From contig NCEU01000001.1 in NCBI GenBank assembly GCA_002280855.1, positions 62,001-126,000 on the forward strand: a stretch of DNA of 64,000 bases. The letters are read 5' to 3'. The translations under genes and the position numbers were made by a program. The notes beneath the pieces are model-generated. The model made no database searches. It was not told the DNA's origin and was given only the letters and a program-made list of their open reading frames with translations. Below are positions 43,649-53,557 of the stretch, piece by piece. Positions within the stretch are counted from its first letter, which is position 1. Every line of letters starts with the position of its first letter. This DNA comes from Sphingomonadales bacterium 32-65-25 (lineage in GTDB: Bacteria > Pseudomonadota > Alphaproteobacteria > Sphingomonadales > Sphingomonadaceae).

Positions 43649-45043
43649 ATGATTGATAAATATGATCTCGTCATCCTTGGTTCCGGCCCTGGTGGTTATG
43701 TCGCCGCCATCCGTGCGGCGCAGTTGGGCCTGAAGGTCGCCATCGTCGAGCGCGAGCGCCTGGGCGGCATCTGCCTGAACTGGGGCTGCATTCCGACCAA
43801 GGCGCTGCTGCGCACGAGCGAAATCTATCATTATATCACCCACGCCGATGCCTATGGGCTGAGCGTGGAGAAGCCGTCGTTTGACTTGAAGAAGGTGACC
43901 GACCGCAGTCGCAAAGTGGCGGCGCAGCTGAACAGCGGTGTGAAATCGCTGATGAAGAAGAACAAGATCGAAGTGGTCGAAGGGCAGGGGCGGCTGACCG
44001 GGGCCACAACGGTTTCCGTCACCACCGCCAACGGCGAGCGCGAGCTGACGGGCAAGAACGTCATCGTCGCCACCGGTGCCCGCGCCCGCGATCTGCCGGG
44101 CGTGGAGGCCGATGGCAACCGCGTGTGGACCTATCGCCACGCCATGGTTCCGCCGGTGATGCCGACGAAATTGCTGGTGATCGGTTCGGGCGCGATCGGC
44201 GTCGAATTCGCCAGCTTCTACAGCGACATGGGCGCCAAGGTGACCGTAGTCGAAATGCTCGACCGCATCCTGCCGGTAGAGGACGAGGAGGTTTCGGCCT
44301 TCGCCCAGAAGGCGCTCACCAAGCAGGGCATGACCATTGTGACCGGCGCCAATGTGTCGGACGTGACGCCCGGCCCCGATGGCGTGAAAGCCACCATCAC
44401 CACCGCCGACGGCAAGGCGACGACCGACAGCTACAGCCATGTCATCGTTGCCATCGGCATCGTGCCCAACACCGAGAATATCGGCCTGGAGGCGCTGGGT
44501 GTCGCCACCAACCGTGGCCATATCGTGACCGATCCGATGTGCCAGACCAACGTGCCCGGCCTTTATGCCATCGGTGACGTGACGGCCCCGCCTTGGCTCG
44601 CCCACAAGGCCAGCCATGAAGGCATCATCGCGGTCGAACATATCGCCGGCGGCCATCCCCACGCGATGGAGGTCGCCCGCATTCCGGGCTGCACCTATGC
44701 CCGCCCGCAAGTGGCCAGCATCGGGTTGACCGAAGCCAAGGCGAAAGCCGCCGGCCACACGGTGCGCGTTGGCAAATTCCCGTTCATCGGCAATGGCAAG
44801 GCCATCGCGCTGGGCGAAGCGGAAGGCTTTGTGAAGACGGTGTTCGATGCCACCACCGGGCAGTTGCTGGGCGCGCACATGGTGGGCGCAGAAGTCACTG
44901 AACTGATCCAGGGCTATGCCATCGCCATGGGCCTGGAAACGACGGAGGCAGAGTTGATGCACACCATCTTCCCGCATCCGACGCTCAGCGAAATGATGCA
45001 CGAAAGCGTGCTCGACGCCTACGGCCGGGCGCTGCACTACTGA
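43649..45043 (+). CDS. lpdA: Dihydrolipoyl dehydrogenase
   Basis: E3 flavoprotein, 464 residues. FAD site: DLVILGSGPGGYVAAIRAAQLG. Redox-active disulfide: GGICLNWGCIPTKALL. NAD site: LLVIGSGAIGVEFASFY. C-terminal active site: HTIFPHPTLSEMMHE with catalytic His. GAGG precedes ATG 43649. It reoxidises lipoamide of the pyruvate dehydrogenase complex and probably other dehydrogenases. Confidence 0.96.
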   Translation: MIDKYDLVILGSGPGGYVAAIRAAQLGLKVAIVERERLGGICLNWGCIPTKALLRTSEIYHYITHADAYGLSVEKPSFDLKKVTDRSRKVAAQLNSGVKSLMKKNKIEVVEGQGRLTGATTVSVTTANGERELTGKNVIVATGARARDLPGVEADGNRVWTYRHAMVPPVMPTKLLVIGSGAIGVEFASFYSDMGAKVTVVEMLDRILPVEDEEVSAFAQKALTKQGMTIVTGANVSDVTPGPDGVKATITTADGKATTDSYSHVIVAIGIVPNTENIGLEALGVATNRGHIVTDPMCQTNVPGLYAIGDVTAPPWLAHKASHEGIIAVEHIAGGHPHAMEVARIPGCTYARPQVASIGLTEAKAKAAGHTVRVGKFPFIGNGKAIALGEAEGFVKTVFDATTGQLLGAHMVGAEVTELIQGYAIAMGLETTEAELMHTIFPHPTLSEMMHESVLDAYGRALHY

Positions 45044-45414
45044 TGAGCCTGCTGGCGGGCTTTGTTCTGGCCGCCGCCGGCACCGCCAGCCTGATGCCGC
45101 CGGGGTGGAGCGTGTTGTGCCCGCCCAAGTCCCGTCCCGATGAGATTGTGGTGTGTGCTGACCGTGAGCCAGCCCAATCGCCCTATCGCGCCCCGCTGCC
45201 AGTGTTGCGGGATATTGGTGAGCGCGGCACTGCCAGTGTATCGGCCGAACGCAACAAGTTGCTGGGGCCGGATGTCGGCACCGCCGGCACGTGCTCGGGA
45301 ACCTGGGGCCCAGCAGGGCCGTTCGGATGCAAGTATAATGAGTTCAAGAACAACGTGAATCAGGCCGCCGGAAGCAGTGACCCGCGCGGCCGGGCCTATC
45401 GCGAACCGCACTAG
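45043..45414 (+). CDS. Small exported hypothetical protein downstream of lpdA
   Basis: A 123-residue protein; the N-terminus LLAGFVLAAAGTASLM is a short hydrophobic signal. The mature part has four Cys (SVLCPP, VVCADR, GTCSGTW, FGCKY) and PYRAPLP, a pattern seen in small sphingomonad periplasmic proteins. Its ATG shares a base with the lpdA stop. It is the last gene of the operon, followed by a terminator. Function is unknown. Confidence 0.65.
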   Translation: MSLLAGFVLAAAGTASLMPPGWSVLCPPKSRPDEIVVCADREPAQSPYRAPLPVLRDIGERGTASVSAERNKLLGPDVGTAGTCSGTWGPAGPFGCKYNEFKNNVNQAAGSSDPRGRAYREPH

Positions 45415-45546
45415 CTGCGGCAGCCTGCCGCAGGTGAAAGTGACAGAAGTGCAATCTTTCGCCTTGCAAACAAGACTAAATCAATCTTATATCTGACCCA
45501 ACGGCGCGGCCCAAGGCAACTGCCCTTGTCGAAGGCCAAGCTGCTG

Positions 45547-45593
45547 CGGGCGTATCCGGCACTCCCCCCTGTTTGTGTCGGATACGCCCGTTT
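45547..45593 (+). terminator. Terminator of the pdh-lpd operon
   Basis: A perfect 12-bp stem CGGGCGTATCCG / CGGATACGCCCG with a 20-base loop followed by TTT. Confidence 0.75.
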
Positions 45594-45599
45594 CGCGTT

Positions 45600-46292
45600 T
45601 CAGGCCGATTTCAGCACGGTCACATTCTCTTCTTCCCAATCCACGGACAGCGCTTCGAACTTGCCGCTTTCGTGATTCAGCACGCGCAGCACGCCTTCGG
45701 CGATATCGAACAGCGCCCCCTGCAGATGCAGTGCGCCGGACTCCTCGGCTTCGGCGATGAAGGGGAAGCTGCGCAGATTGTCGATGGAAAGCCGGATGGC
45801 GGCCAGTTCGAGGGCGCTGCAGGCATCGATATCGGGTGACAGCTGCGCCGCGGCGCGGATGGTATCGCGGGCCGGCGCAATCTGGCTCATCCAGCGTTTG
45901 ATGAAGCCGCCTTCACCCGGCGCCGCGTCATCGAACGTGCCTTCGATACTGGCCTTGATGCCACCGCAGCGGGCATGACCCAGCACCAATATGTGATGCA
46001 CTTTCAATTGGGTAACGGCATATTCGATGGCGGCCGACGTGCTGTGCTGCCCGTGCGTCGGATCGGGATCGAAGGGCGGCACCAGATTGGCCACGTTGCG
46101 CACCACGAACATCTGGCCAGGTTCGGTATCGAACACGCGGGTGGGGTCCACCCGGCTGTCGGAACAGGCGATCACCAACACGCCGGGTGCCTGGCCCTTG
46201 TCGGCCAGGGCGTCGTACCGGCGGCGCTGTTCCTGATAGGCGCCGGTGCGAAACCGGCGATAGCCTTCGAGCAGGGCCTTGAATTCGGGCAT
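45600..46292 (-). CDS. can: Beta-carbonic anhydrase
   Basis: Interconverts CO2 and bicarbonate. It has 230 residues. Zinc ligands and the active-site dyad lie in VIACSDSRVDP (Cys, Asp/Arg) and LVLGHARCGGIKAS (His, Cys); RNVANLVPPF is conserved. GGAGGA is an excellent ribosome binding site for ATG 46292. Monocistronic and convergent with the pdh operon. Confidence 0.94.
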   Translation of the reverse strand: MPEFKALLEGYRRFRTGAYQEQRRRYDALADKGQAPGVLVIACSDSRVDPTRVFDTEPGQMFVVRNVANLVPPFDPDPTHGQHSTSAAIEYAVTQLKVHHILVLGHARCGGIKASIEGTFDDAAPGEGGFIKRWMSQIAPARDTIRAAAQLSPDIDACSALELAAIRLSIDNLRSFPFIAEAEESGALHLQGALFDIAEGVLRVLNHESGKFEALSVDWEEENVTVLKSA

Positions 46293-46422
46293 CTTGTCCT
46301 CCGCAATGCTGCGTTAATGTTGGGGCGAGTATCTCAGTATCTGCGAGGGCTGCCAACCTGTTTCCAAACGAAGCAGGCTGGCGGCCCTTACGTTTGAGCG
46401 TGATCAGTTGAGGGTAAGGCGT

Positions 46423-46986
46423 ATGCGTTTTGCTGTCCGTTATCGCGAAGATGCCCCGGTTCGGGTCGCCGTGGGGGCGCTGGTCCTGCTCGCCCTTGCC
46501 ATCGGGTTGACCTATTTCTTCCACACGGCGGATGCCGGCAGGTTCGGTTTTGGCACGGCACTGGCATGGGCACTGGCGATGCTGGGCCTGGCGGTATTGT
46601 TCATTGCCGTGCTGTTGATGCGGGAGTCACGGCCAACCGTGCGGCTTGGCCTGGATGGCCTGCTGGATCGGCGCTGGTCTGCCAAGCCCATTGGCTGGAG
46701 CAACATCGCCGAATTTGATCCGGTGCACTGGTTCGGCATCCCGGCGGTGCGCTTGCGCTTGGTTGATCCGGATCTCGATCCGCCGGCCAGCCTGTTTGCA
46801 CGGCTCGCCCGTGCCATCGGATTGGTTGCTCATGATGACGTGCTGGTGCTGGTGCTCGGCCTTGATTGCACGGCAGACGCGCTGGCGACACGCATCCTGG
46901 GGATTGGCACGGCGGCGATCGAGGCGGCGGAGGAGGCCGAGGCCTGGGCGGCCGGCAGCGAGTATGCCGCACCACCGCATGGCTGA
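46423..46986 (+). CDS. Membrane protein with two helices and a cytoplasmic PH-like domain
   Basis: A 187-residue protein. It has two transmembrane helices (VAVGALVLLALAIGLTYFF and LAWALAMLGLAVLFIAVLL) followed by a soluble region: RPTVRLGLDGLLDRRWSAKPIGWSNIAEFD resembles the STM3941/PH-like pattern in which a basal strand set is anchored to the membrane. AAGG precedes ATG 46423, which is better than the upstream in-frame start. Function is unknown. The 130-base upstream region shows no recognised site. Confidence 0.65.
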   Translation: MRFAVRYREDAPVRVAVGALVLLALAIGLTYFFHTADAGRFGFGTALAWALAMLGLAVLFIAVLLMRESRPTVRLGLDGLLDRRWSAKPIGWSNIAEFDPVHWFGIPAVRLRLVDPDLDPPASLFARLARAIGLVAHDDVLVLVLGLDCTADALATRILGIGTAAIEAAEEAEAWAAGSEYAAPPHG

Positions 46987-47032
46987 TCTGCACAACTGAC
47001 CGGTTGTTCGGGATGCCCCTGGTCGCTATCAG

Positions 47033-47965
47033 ATGGGCATGAGCGAGCCTGTCCTTGATCTTCCCCTCACGCCGTCTGGCCTGCCGCGCAAGCCGGACTG
47101 GATCCGGGTGAAGGCACCCACCTCCAAGGCCTACAACGAGACGCGGGCGCTGATGCGGTCGCTGAAGCTCAACACCGTGTGCGAAGAAGCTGCCTGCCCG
47201 AACATCGGCGAGTGCTGGAGCCAGAAGCACGCCACGGTGATGATCCTGGGTGATACCTGCACCCGCGCCTGCGCCTTCTGCAACGTGAAGACCGGAATGC
47301 CGAACAAGGTGGACGCCACCGAGCCCGGCCATGTTGCCGAAGCGGCTGCCAAGCTGGGGCTGGAGCATATCGTCATCACTTCGGTGGATCGCGATGATCT
47401 GCCGGATGGCGGCGCCAGCCAGTTCGTGAAGGTGATCCAGGAACTGCGCCGGCAGACGCCGAGCACCACGATCGAAATCCTCACCCCCGATTTCCGCAAC
47501 AAGATGGACCGGGCGGTGGAGATGATCGTCGAAGCCGGGCCGGACGTGTACAACCACAATCTGGAAACCGTGCCGCGGCTGTATCCCACCATCCGGCCGG
47601 GCGCGCGCTATTACCACTCGCTGCGCCTGCTCGATAAGGTGAAGCAGCTTTCGCCGACGATCTTCACCAAATCCGGCCTGATGGTGGGGCTGGGCGAAAC
47701 GCCGCTGGAACTGCATCAGGTTTTCGACGACATGCGATCGGCCGGTGTCGATTTCCTGACCGTCGGCCAGTATCTGCAGCCGACGCCGCGCCATGCCAAG
47801 GTGATGGAATTCGTGCCGCCGGCCACGTTCCAGACATATGCCGCTGTTGCTCGCTCCAAGGGCTTTCTGCTGGTGGCGGCCTCGCCGCTCACCCGCTCCA
47901 GCTACCACGCCGGGCGCGATTTCGCCGAGATGCAGGCGCGCCGGAAGGCGGCTGCAAAAGCCTGA
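47033..47965 (+). CDS. lipA: Lipoyl synthase LipA
   Basis: Radical SAM enzyme inserting sulfur into octanoyl groups, supplying the lipoyl cofactor of the 2-oxoacid dehydrogenases. It has 310 residues. Auxiliary cluster [13 protein letters not shown]; radical SAM cluster [15 protein letters not shown] (CxxxCxxC); conserved [17 protein letters not shown] and the C-terminal RSSYHAG with the final cluster Ser. ATG 47033 or 47039. Its stop overlaps the next gene. Confidence 0.96.
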   Translation: MGMSEPVLDLPLTPSGLPRKPDWIRVKAPTSKAYNETRALMRSLKLNTVCEEAACPNIGECWSQKHATVMILGDTCTRACAFCNVKTGMPNKVDATEPGHVAEAAAKLGLEHIVITSVDRDDLPDGGASQFVKVIQELRRQTPSTTIEILTPDFRNKMDRAVEMIVEAGPDVYNHNLETVPRLYPTIRPGARYYHSLRLLDKVKQLSPTIFTKSGLMVGLGETPLELHQVFDDMRSAGVDFLTVGQYLQPTPRHAKVMEFVPPATFQTYAAVARSKGFLLVAASPLTRSSYHAGRDFAEMQARRKAAAKA

Positions 47966-48402
47966 TGCCCAAGCATCGCGAAGTGCGCCGGCTGCCGTGG
48001 TCGGCCGCCGAAATGTTCGATCTGGTCGCCGATATCGGCCGCTATCCGGAGTTCCTGCCGTGGGTGCAGGGCATGCGGGTGGGACCGGAGCGGGATGGTA
48101 TCGTGGTGGCGGACATGATCGTGGGTTTCCGCATGATCCGCGAGAAATTCACCAGCCGGGTGACGCTGGATCGGCCGCGGACGGTGCATGTCGAGTATCT
48201 CGACGGGCCGATGAAGCATCTGTTCAACGACTGGACGTTCAGGGACGCCCCGGGTGGCGGCTGCGAGATCGATTTCGCCGTGGATTTCGAATTCCGCAAC
48301 CGCGCGTTCGAGGCGCTGGCGGGCATGTTCTTCACACAAGCCTTTGAAAAGATGGTCGGCGCGTTCGTGGCGCGCGCCGAGGCGCTGTACGGGCCGCGAT
48401 AG
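47965..48402 (+). CDS. RatA/COQ10 START-domain protein
   Basis: A 145-residue START/Bet v1-like protein: [34 protein letters not shown] is the COQ10/RatA hallmark, with LDGPMKHLFNDWTF and FFTQAFEKMVGAF later. COQ10 proteins bind ubiquinone; RatA of E. coli affects ribosome association. Its ATG shares a base with the lipA stop, an arrangement common in alphaproteobacteria. Which role applies here is not decided by sequence. Confidence 0.88.
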   Translation: MPKHREVRRLPWSAAEMFDLVADIGRYPEFLPWVQGMRVGPERDGIVVADMIVGFRMIREKFTSRVTLDRPRTVHVEYLDGPMKHLFNDWTFRDAPGGGCEIDFAVDFEFRNRAFEALAGMFFTQAFEKMVGAFVARAEALYGPR

Positions 48403-48408
48403 CGCCCG

Positions 48409-48900
48409 TCAGGGCCGCAGCAGTTCCAGCGCCACCAACGCCGCCTGCCGCCGCACTTCAGCGCGGCCAAGATCGCCAAACTGGCGGGTGTCAGCGAAAA
48501 CCGCTTCCGGGTCTTCACCGCGCACGGCGCGCGCGAACACCACCAGGCCCACCGGCTTGTTCGCGGTGGCGCCGCCCGGCCCGGCGACTCCGGTGATGGA
48601 AACGGCAACATCGGCGTCGCTGTGCATGAGCGCACCCAGCGCCATCGCCCAGGCGGTGGCAACAGAAACGGCGCCGAAGGTGGCAATCACGTCTTCGGAA
48701 ACGCCGAGCATCTCCATCTTGGCTTCGTTGGAATAGGTAACGAAGCCGCGTTCGAACACGTCCGACGAACCGGCAATTTCAGTCAGCGCAGCGGCGACCA
48801 TGCCGCCGGTGCAGCTTTCGGCTGTGGCGATGCGGCGGCCCAGCTTGCGGTTTTCGGCCAGCACCTGATCGGCCAGCGCGACGAGTTCAGCGTCCATCAT
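48409..48900 (-). CDS. pncC: CinA-like C-terminal domain protein (nicotinamide-nucleotide amidase PncC)
   Basis: A 163-residue protein corresponding to the CinA C-terminal domain alone: [52 protein letters not shown]. The Ser/Thr nucleophile region ESCTGG and GPGG match NMN deamidases. Its ATG overlaps the ispDF stop by 4 bases, so the two are translated together. Confidence 0.9.
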   Translation of the reverse strand: MMDAELVALADQVLAENRKLGRRIATAESCTGGMVAAALTEIAGSSDVFERGFVTYSNEAKMEMLGVSEDVIATFGAVSVATAWAMALGALMHSDADVAVSITGVAGPGGATANKPVGLVVFARAVRGEDPEAVFADTRQFGDLGRAEVRRQAALVALELLRP

Positions 48901-50048
48901 GCGTCCTGCTCCGGCAGGCGCACACTGGCCATGGCCTGTGCAGCGATACCTTCCTGGCGGCCGGTGAAGCCGAGTTTCTCGGTGGTGGTGGCCTTGACGC
49001 TGACACGGTCGATGCCGAGCCCGAGGATTTCGGCGATCCGCGCGCGCATCGCGTCGCGGTGTGGACCGACCTTTGGGCGTTCGCAGATCAGAGTGACATC
49101 GACATGATCGATCCGGCCGCCGCGTTCGCGCACCAGATGCGCCGCATGGGCGAGGAACTGATCCGACGCAGCGCCGCGCCAGCGGTCATCGCTGGGCGGG
49201 AAATGATCGCCGATATCGCCGGCTGCAATGGTGCCGAGCAGTGCATCGGTGAGCGCGTGCAGGCCTGCATCGGCATCGCTGTGGCCGATCAGGCCATGAT
49301 CGTGCGGAACTTTCACCCCGCACAGCCAGACATGTGTCCCGGGGCCGAACTTGTGCACATCAAAGCCGGAGGCGGCGCGGGAGCTATAGGTGGTCATCGC
49401 CTCGGCTTTGGCAAAATCGGCCGGCTCCGTCACCTTGAAAGCGCGTTCGTCCCCAGGCGTGATTGCCACACGCAACCCGGCGGCCAGCGCAATCGCCACT
49501 TCGTCGGTGGCGCCGGACGCTGCGGCACGGTGCGCGGCGAGGATGGCGGGGGTGCGGAAGGCCTGCGGGGTCTGCACGCGCCAGAGAGAGTCGCGGTCAA
49601 CACTGTCGGAATAACGGCCACCCTCGCCGCGGCGCAGGCTGTCGATCTGGGGCAGGGCAGGGCAGGCGCCGTCCACGTCATCATCAAAGGCCGCCACCAG
49701 CGCATCGATCACCGCATCCGGAACGAAGGCGCGGGCGGCGTCATGCACCAGCACGATGTCGGGCAGATCGGCGGCCAGTGCTTCGAGGCCTGCGAGCACG
49801 CTTTCCTGCCGCGTCGCGCCGCCGGTGATGGGTTCGGGCAGCGCCAGGCCAGCCACGGCGGCATCATACAGCGCCCGGCATTCCGGGTTGATCACCACGC
49901 TCACACCGGTGATGGCGGGGTGCCCCAGCAACCGCTCCACCGCGTGCCGCAACAACGGTTGCCCGGCCACAGCGCGATATTGTTTCGGCACGCCGCCGCC
50001 GGCTCGGAAACCGGCACCGGCCGCAACGATGATGGCGTGGATCCGCAT
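48897..50048 (-). CDS. ispDF: Bifunctional IspD/IspF isoprenoid enzyme
   Basis: Carries two steps of the MEP pathway. Residues ~1-215 are 2-C-methyl-D-erythritol 4-phosphate cytidylyltransferase ([39 protein letters not shown]). Residues ~225-383 are the cyclodiphosphate synthase ([11 protein letters not shown] with Asp/His zinc ligands, [33 protein letters not shown]). The fused form is typical for alphaproteobacteria. ATG 50048 gives the compact start; ATG 50060 is also possible. Divergent from dusB. Confidence 0.95.
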   Translation of the reverse strand: MRIHAIIVAAGAGFRAGGGVPKQYRAVAGQPLLRHAVERLLGHPAITGVSVVINPECRALYDAAVAGLALPEPITGGATRQESVLAGLEALAADLPDIVLVHDAARAFVPDAVIDALVAAFDDDVDGACPALPQIDSLRRGEGGRYSDSVDRDSLWRVQTPQAFRTPAILAAHRAAASGATDEVAIALAAGLRVAITPGDERAFKVTEPADFAKAEAMTTYSSRAASGFDVHKFGPGTHVWLCGVKVPHDHGLIGHSDADAGLHALTDALLGTIAAGDIGDHFPPSDDRWRGAASDQFLAHAAHLVRERGGRIDHVDVTLICERPKVGPHRDAMRARIAEILGLGIDRVSVKATTTEKLGFTGRQEGIAAQAMASVRLPEQDA

Positions 50049-50113
50049 GGCTTGCCGCATAAAGCCCGCTCGCCTTGTCGGAAAGGCCCAATCTGCGCTA
50101 TGGGCCGCGCGCA

Positions 50114-51130
50114 ATGAGCCTCGTGTCCCCCATCCAGATCGGCCCCAACCGCATCGACGTGCCCGTGATCCTGGCACCGATGACCGGCGTGACCGACATG
50201 CCGTTCCGCACGCTGGTCAAGCGTTTCGGGGCCGGGCTGACCGTGACCGAGATGATTGCATCGGAAGCAATGATCCGCGAGACGCGGCAGAGCATCCAGA
50301 AAGCCGCCTGGCACCCGTGCGAGGAGCCCGTCTCCATGCAGTTGGCCGGTTGCGAGCCGGAACGCATGGCAGAAGCCGCCAAGCTGAACGAGCAGAAGGG
50401 CGCGGCGATCATCGATATCAACATGGGCTGCCCGGTGAAGAAAGTGGTCAATGGCCACGCCGGCTCCAGCCTGATGCGGGATCTGCCGCTCGCCACCCAG
50501 TTGATCCGCGCCACGGTGAAGGCGGTGAAGCTGCCGGTGACGCTGAAGATGCGCATGGGCTGGGATCACAACAGCCTGAACGCGCCGGAACTGGCCCGCA
50601 TTGCCGAAGGCGAGGGTGTCCACCTCATCACCGTGCACGGCCGCACCCGCTGCCAGCTTTATAGCGGCAGCGCCGATTGGGCCTTCGTGCGCAACGTGAA
50701 GGACGCCGTGAAGCTGCCGGTGATCGTCAACGGCGACATCTGCTCGATCGAGGATGCCAAGACGGCGCTGGTGCAAAGCGGTGCGGACGGCGTGATGATC
50801 GGCCGCGGTGCCTATGGCAAGCCGTGGCTGATCGGCCAGGTGATGGCGGCGCTGACCGGCCGTGACGTGCCGGCGGACCCCACACTGGCGCAGCAGCATG
50901 CGCTGGTGAAGGAGCATTATGCGCTGATGCTTGATCTTTATGGCGAGCTGAACGGCGTGAATATCGCCCGCAAGCATCTGGGCTGGTACACCAAGGGGCT
51001 GCACGACAGCGCCATGTTCCGCAACAAGGTGAATTTCGTGCCTGACAGCACCACCGTGCTGGCGATGATCGACCAGTTTTACGCGGCCCAGGCCAGCCTG
51101 CCACCGCGCCCGGCGGCACTCGCGGCGTAA
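50114..51130 (+). CDS. dusB: tRNA-dihydrouridine synthase DusB
   Basis: Reduces uridine in the tRNA D-loop. It has 338 residues: [15 protein letters not shown] (FMN), [18 protein letters not shown] with the catalytic Cys, [39 protein letters not shown] 50114 gives the usual N-terminus. In many alphaproteobacteria it precedes the ntr operon, as here. Confidence 0.95.
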   Translation: MSLVSPIQIGPNRIDVPVILAPMTGVTDMPFRTLVKRFGAGLTVTEMIASEAMIRETRQSIQKAAWHPCEEPVSMQLAGCEPERMAEAAKLNEQKGAAIIDINMGCPVKKVVNGHAGSSLMRDLPLATQLIRATVKAVKLPVTLKMRMGWDHNSLNAPELARIAEGEGVHLITVHGRTRCQLYSGSADWAFVRNVKDAVKLPVIVNGDICSIEDAKTALVQSGADGVMIGRGAYGKPWLIGQVMAALTGRDVPADPTLAQQHALVKEHYALMLDLYGELNGVNIARKHLGWYTKGLHDSAMFRNKVNFVPDSTTVLAMIDQFYAAQASLPPRPAALAA

Positions 51131-51219
51131 CCTGTCGCAAATCTTCTGTCGCATCGGGGCAACGCTATGGCGCTGCACTGTGTTCCTAAAGACACAATGG
51201 CAGGTTATGCTGCGGTTCT

Positions 51220-53541
51220 GTGACGGCCGAATCACCCATTTCTGAATCCGTGCCGATGCGCCGGCGGCGTGGCGCTGGCGCCCGCCTTGGCTTGCGCGGG
51301 CGGCGGTTGTTGCGCCGGGTGCTGCGTATCACTCGCCACGATAATTTCTATCCACGGCTTGAAGTGCTGGCGGCGGCGGCCACTATCATCATGGGCTGGT
51401 CCAGCTATGCGTTGCTCACCCGCCGCGAAGTACCGGCCACTGGTGCGTCGCAGCCGCTGGTGGCGCTGGTACTGGTGGCCTGTCTGGTCCCGGCGATGTT
51501 GCTGGTGGTGCTGATCGGCCGGCGGTTTGCCATATTGATCACCAATCGCCGCAAGGGCCTGGCCGTTGCCCAGTTGCACCTGCGCCTGGTGGCCTTGTTT
51601 GCCGGCATTGCCGCGGTGCCCACGCTGCTGGTGGTGGTGTTCGCCTCGCTGCTGTTCCAGTTCGGCGTGCAATTCTGGTTTTCCGATCGGGTGAAGACCA
51701 TTCTCGACAGCTCCAACCAGGTCGCGCAGGCCTATGTGGAAGAAAACCGCCAGCGCATCGGCGATGATATCGTGGTGATGGCCGCCGACGTGGCCAGCTA
51801 TGCCCGTGATTTCGGCGAAGGCACGCCACTCTATCGGCGCGGCCTCGATTTCCAGGTGGCCGGCCGCACACTGACCGAAGCCGCCGTGTTCCGCATGACA
51901 GGCACCGGCCTGCAACTGGTGGCGGCCAGCGGTGCTTCGGCCAGCGAAGTGCAGGCGCATGTCGCCGACATGAATCTGGCCCGCGCCACCGCCACGCCCG
52001 TCACCCTGATCGGCGCGGGTGAGGATCGGGTGGAATCCGCCGTTGGCGTACCGGGCAGTCCCGGCACCTTCCTCTATGTCAGCCGCAAGGTTGATCCCGC
52101 CGTACTGGCCCGCGCCAACCAGGCGGCCGGCGCACTGGGCGAGTATAATGCGCTCACCGAACGCAGCCGGGTGATGCAGTTGCGCTTCAACCTGATCCTG
52201 ATGGCGGTGTCGCTGCTCACGCTGATCGTCGCCATCTGGTTTGCGCTGTGGCTGGCCAATCGCCTTGTCGCACCGATCGCGCGCCTGGCCAGCGCTGCCG
52301 AACGGGTGGGCGATGGCGATCTCGATGTGCGCGTGCCGGTGCGCGGCCAGGCCGATGAAATCGGCGTACTGGAACGCGCCTTCAACCGCATGACCAGCCA
52401 GCTGAAGGCGCAGCAGACCGCGCTGCTCGGCGCCAATGACGAGCTGGACACCCGCCGCCGCTTTACCGAAGCGGTGCTGGCCGGGGTTTCCGCAGGCGTC
52501 ATGTCGATCACGCCGGAAGGGGTGATCCGCGTTGCTAATGCCTCTGCCGCAGCCCTGCTGGCGTTGCCGCACCGGGTGCTGCGCGGCCAGATGCTGCAGG
52601 ATGTGGCGCCGGAACTGGCCGATCTGCTGGAACAGGCGCGGCAGACCGGTGACGCTGCCGGACAGGTGCGCATCGAGCGCGGCGAGGAGACACAGACATT
52701 GGCCGTGCGCATCGGTGCGGCTGAAGCAGCGGAAGGCCGGGCCGAAGGGTTTGTGCTCACCTTTGACGATATCACCGCGCAACTCGCCGATCAGCGCCGC
52801 GCCGCCTGGGCCGATGTTGCCCGTCGCATCGCGCACGAGATCAAGAACCCTCTCACCCCGATCCAGCTTGCTGCCGAGCGTTTGCAGCGCAAGTTCGGCC
52901 GCCAGATCGACGAGGATGCCGAGACGTTCGCGACGCTGACCAGCACCATCGTCCGGCAGGTGGGTGACCTGCGGCGCATGGTTGACGAATTTTCCGAATT
53001 TGCCCGGCTGCCGCGCCCGGTGTTTGCGTCGGACGCGCTGGATCGCCTGCTGCGGCAGGCGCTGGTGCTGCAGGAAGTCGCCTTCCCGGCGATCCGCTTC
53101 ACGTTGGCCGGCGCCACCGATCTGGCGCTGGTGTGTGACCGCCAGCAATTGGGCCGCGCGCTCACCAACTTGATCAAGAACGCCGCCGAAAGCGTTGTGG
53201 CGCGGGTTGAGCGCGATGGTAATGAAGCCACCCCCGGCCTGATCGCCATCAGCGTGGCCGCTGATGAGCATTTCTTGGCGATCAGCGTTGCGGACAACGG
53301 CCTGGGCTTCCCGGCGGAAGACCGCATGCGCCTGCTCGAACCCTATATCACCACCCGGGCGCGCGGCACCGGGCTTGGCCTCGCCATCTGCGCCAAGATC
53401 ATCGAAGATCATGGCGGCCAGCTTGAACTTGCCGATAATCCTGATGGCCCCGGTGCGATGGTGATCGCCCGTATCAGCCGGCACCTTGCCGCCGAACCGC
53501 AACCCGGTCTGCCCCTGCCGGCTGCCGCCACCACCGCCTGA
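51220..53541 (+). CDS. ntrY: Nitrogen-regulation-type sensor histidine kinase NtrY
   Basis: A 773-residue membrane kinase. There are four N-terminal helices in total (three before ~residue 155, one at ~320), a periplasmic region between them, a HAMP domain (NRLVAPIARLASAAERVGDGDLDV), a PAS domain (~410-500), HisKA (ARRIAHEIKNPLTPIQLAAE with the phospho-His), and HATPase_c (LTNLIKNAAESV, SVADNGLGFP, GTGLGLAICAKII). Start GTG 51220. Followed after 16 bases by ntrX. Known roles include nitrogen, redox and envelope control. Confidence 0.94.
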   Translation: MTAESPISESVPMRRRRGAGARLGLRGRRLLRRVLRITRHDNFYPRLEVLAAAATIIMGWSSYALLTRREVPATGASQPLVALVLVACLVPAMLLVVLIGRRFAILITNRRKGLAVAQLHLRLVALFAGIAAVPTLLVVVFASLLFQFGVQFWFSDRVKTILDSSNQVAQAYVEENRQRIGDDIVVMAADVASYARDFGEGTPLYRRGLDFQVAGRTLTEAAVFRMTGTGLQLVAASGASASEVQAHVADMNLARATATPVTLIGAGEDRVESAVGVPGSPGTFLYVSRKVDPAVLARANQAAGALGEYNALTERSRVMQLRFNLILMAVSLLTLIVAIWFALWLANRLVAPIARLASAAERVGDGDLDVRVPVRGQADEIGVLERAFNRMTSQLKAQQTALLGANDELDTRRRFTEAVLAGVSAGVMSITPEGVIRVANASAAALLALPHRVLRGQMLQDVAPELADLLEQARQTGDAAGQVRIERGEETQTLAVRIGAAEAAEGRAEGFVLTFDDITAQLADQRRAAWADVARRIAHEIKNPLTPIQLAAERLQRKFGRQIDEDAETFATLTSTIVRQVGDLRRMVDEFSEFARLPRPVFASDALDRLLRQALVLQEVAFPAIRFTLAGATDLALVCDRQQLGRALTNLIKNAAESVVARVERDGNEATPGLIAISVAADEHFLAISVADNGLGFPAEDRMRLLEPYITTRARGTGLGLAICAKIIEDHGGQLELADNPDGPGAMVIARISRHLAAEPQPGLPLPAAATTA

Positions 53542-53557
53542 GAAGGACTGCCCCACA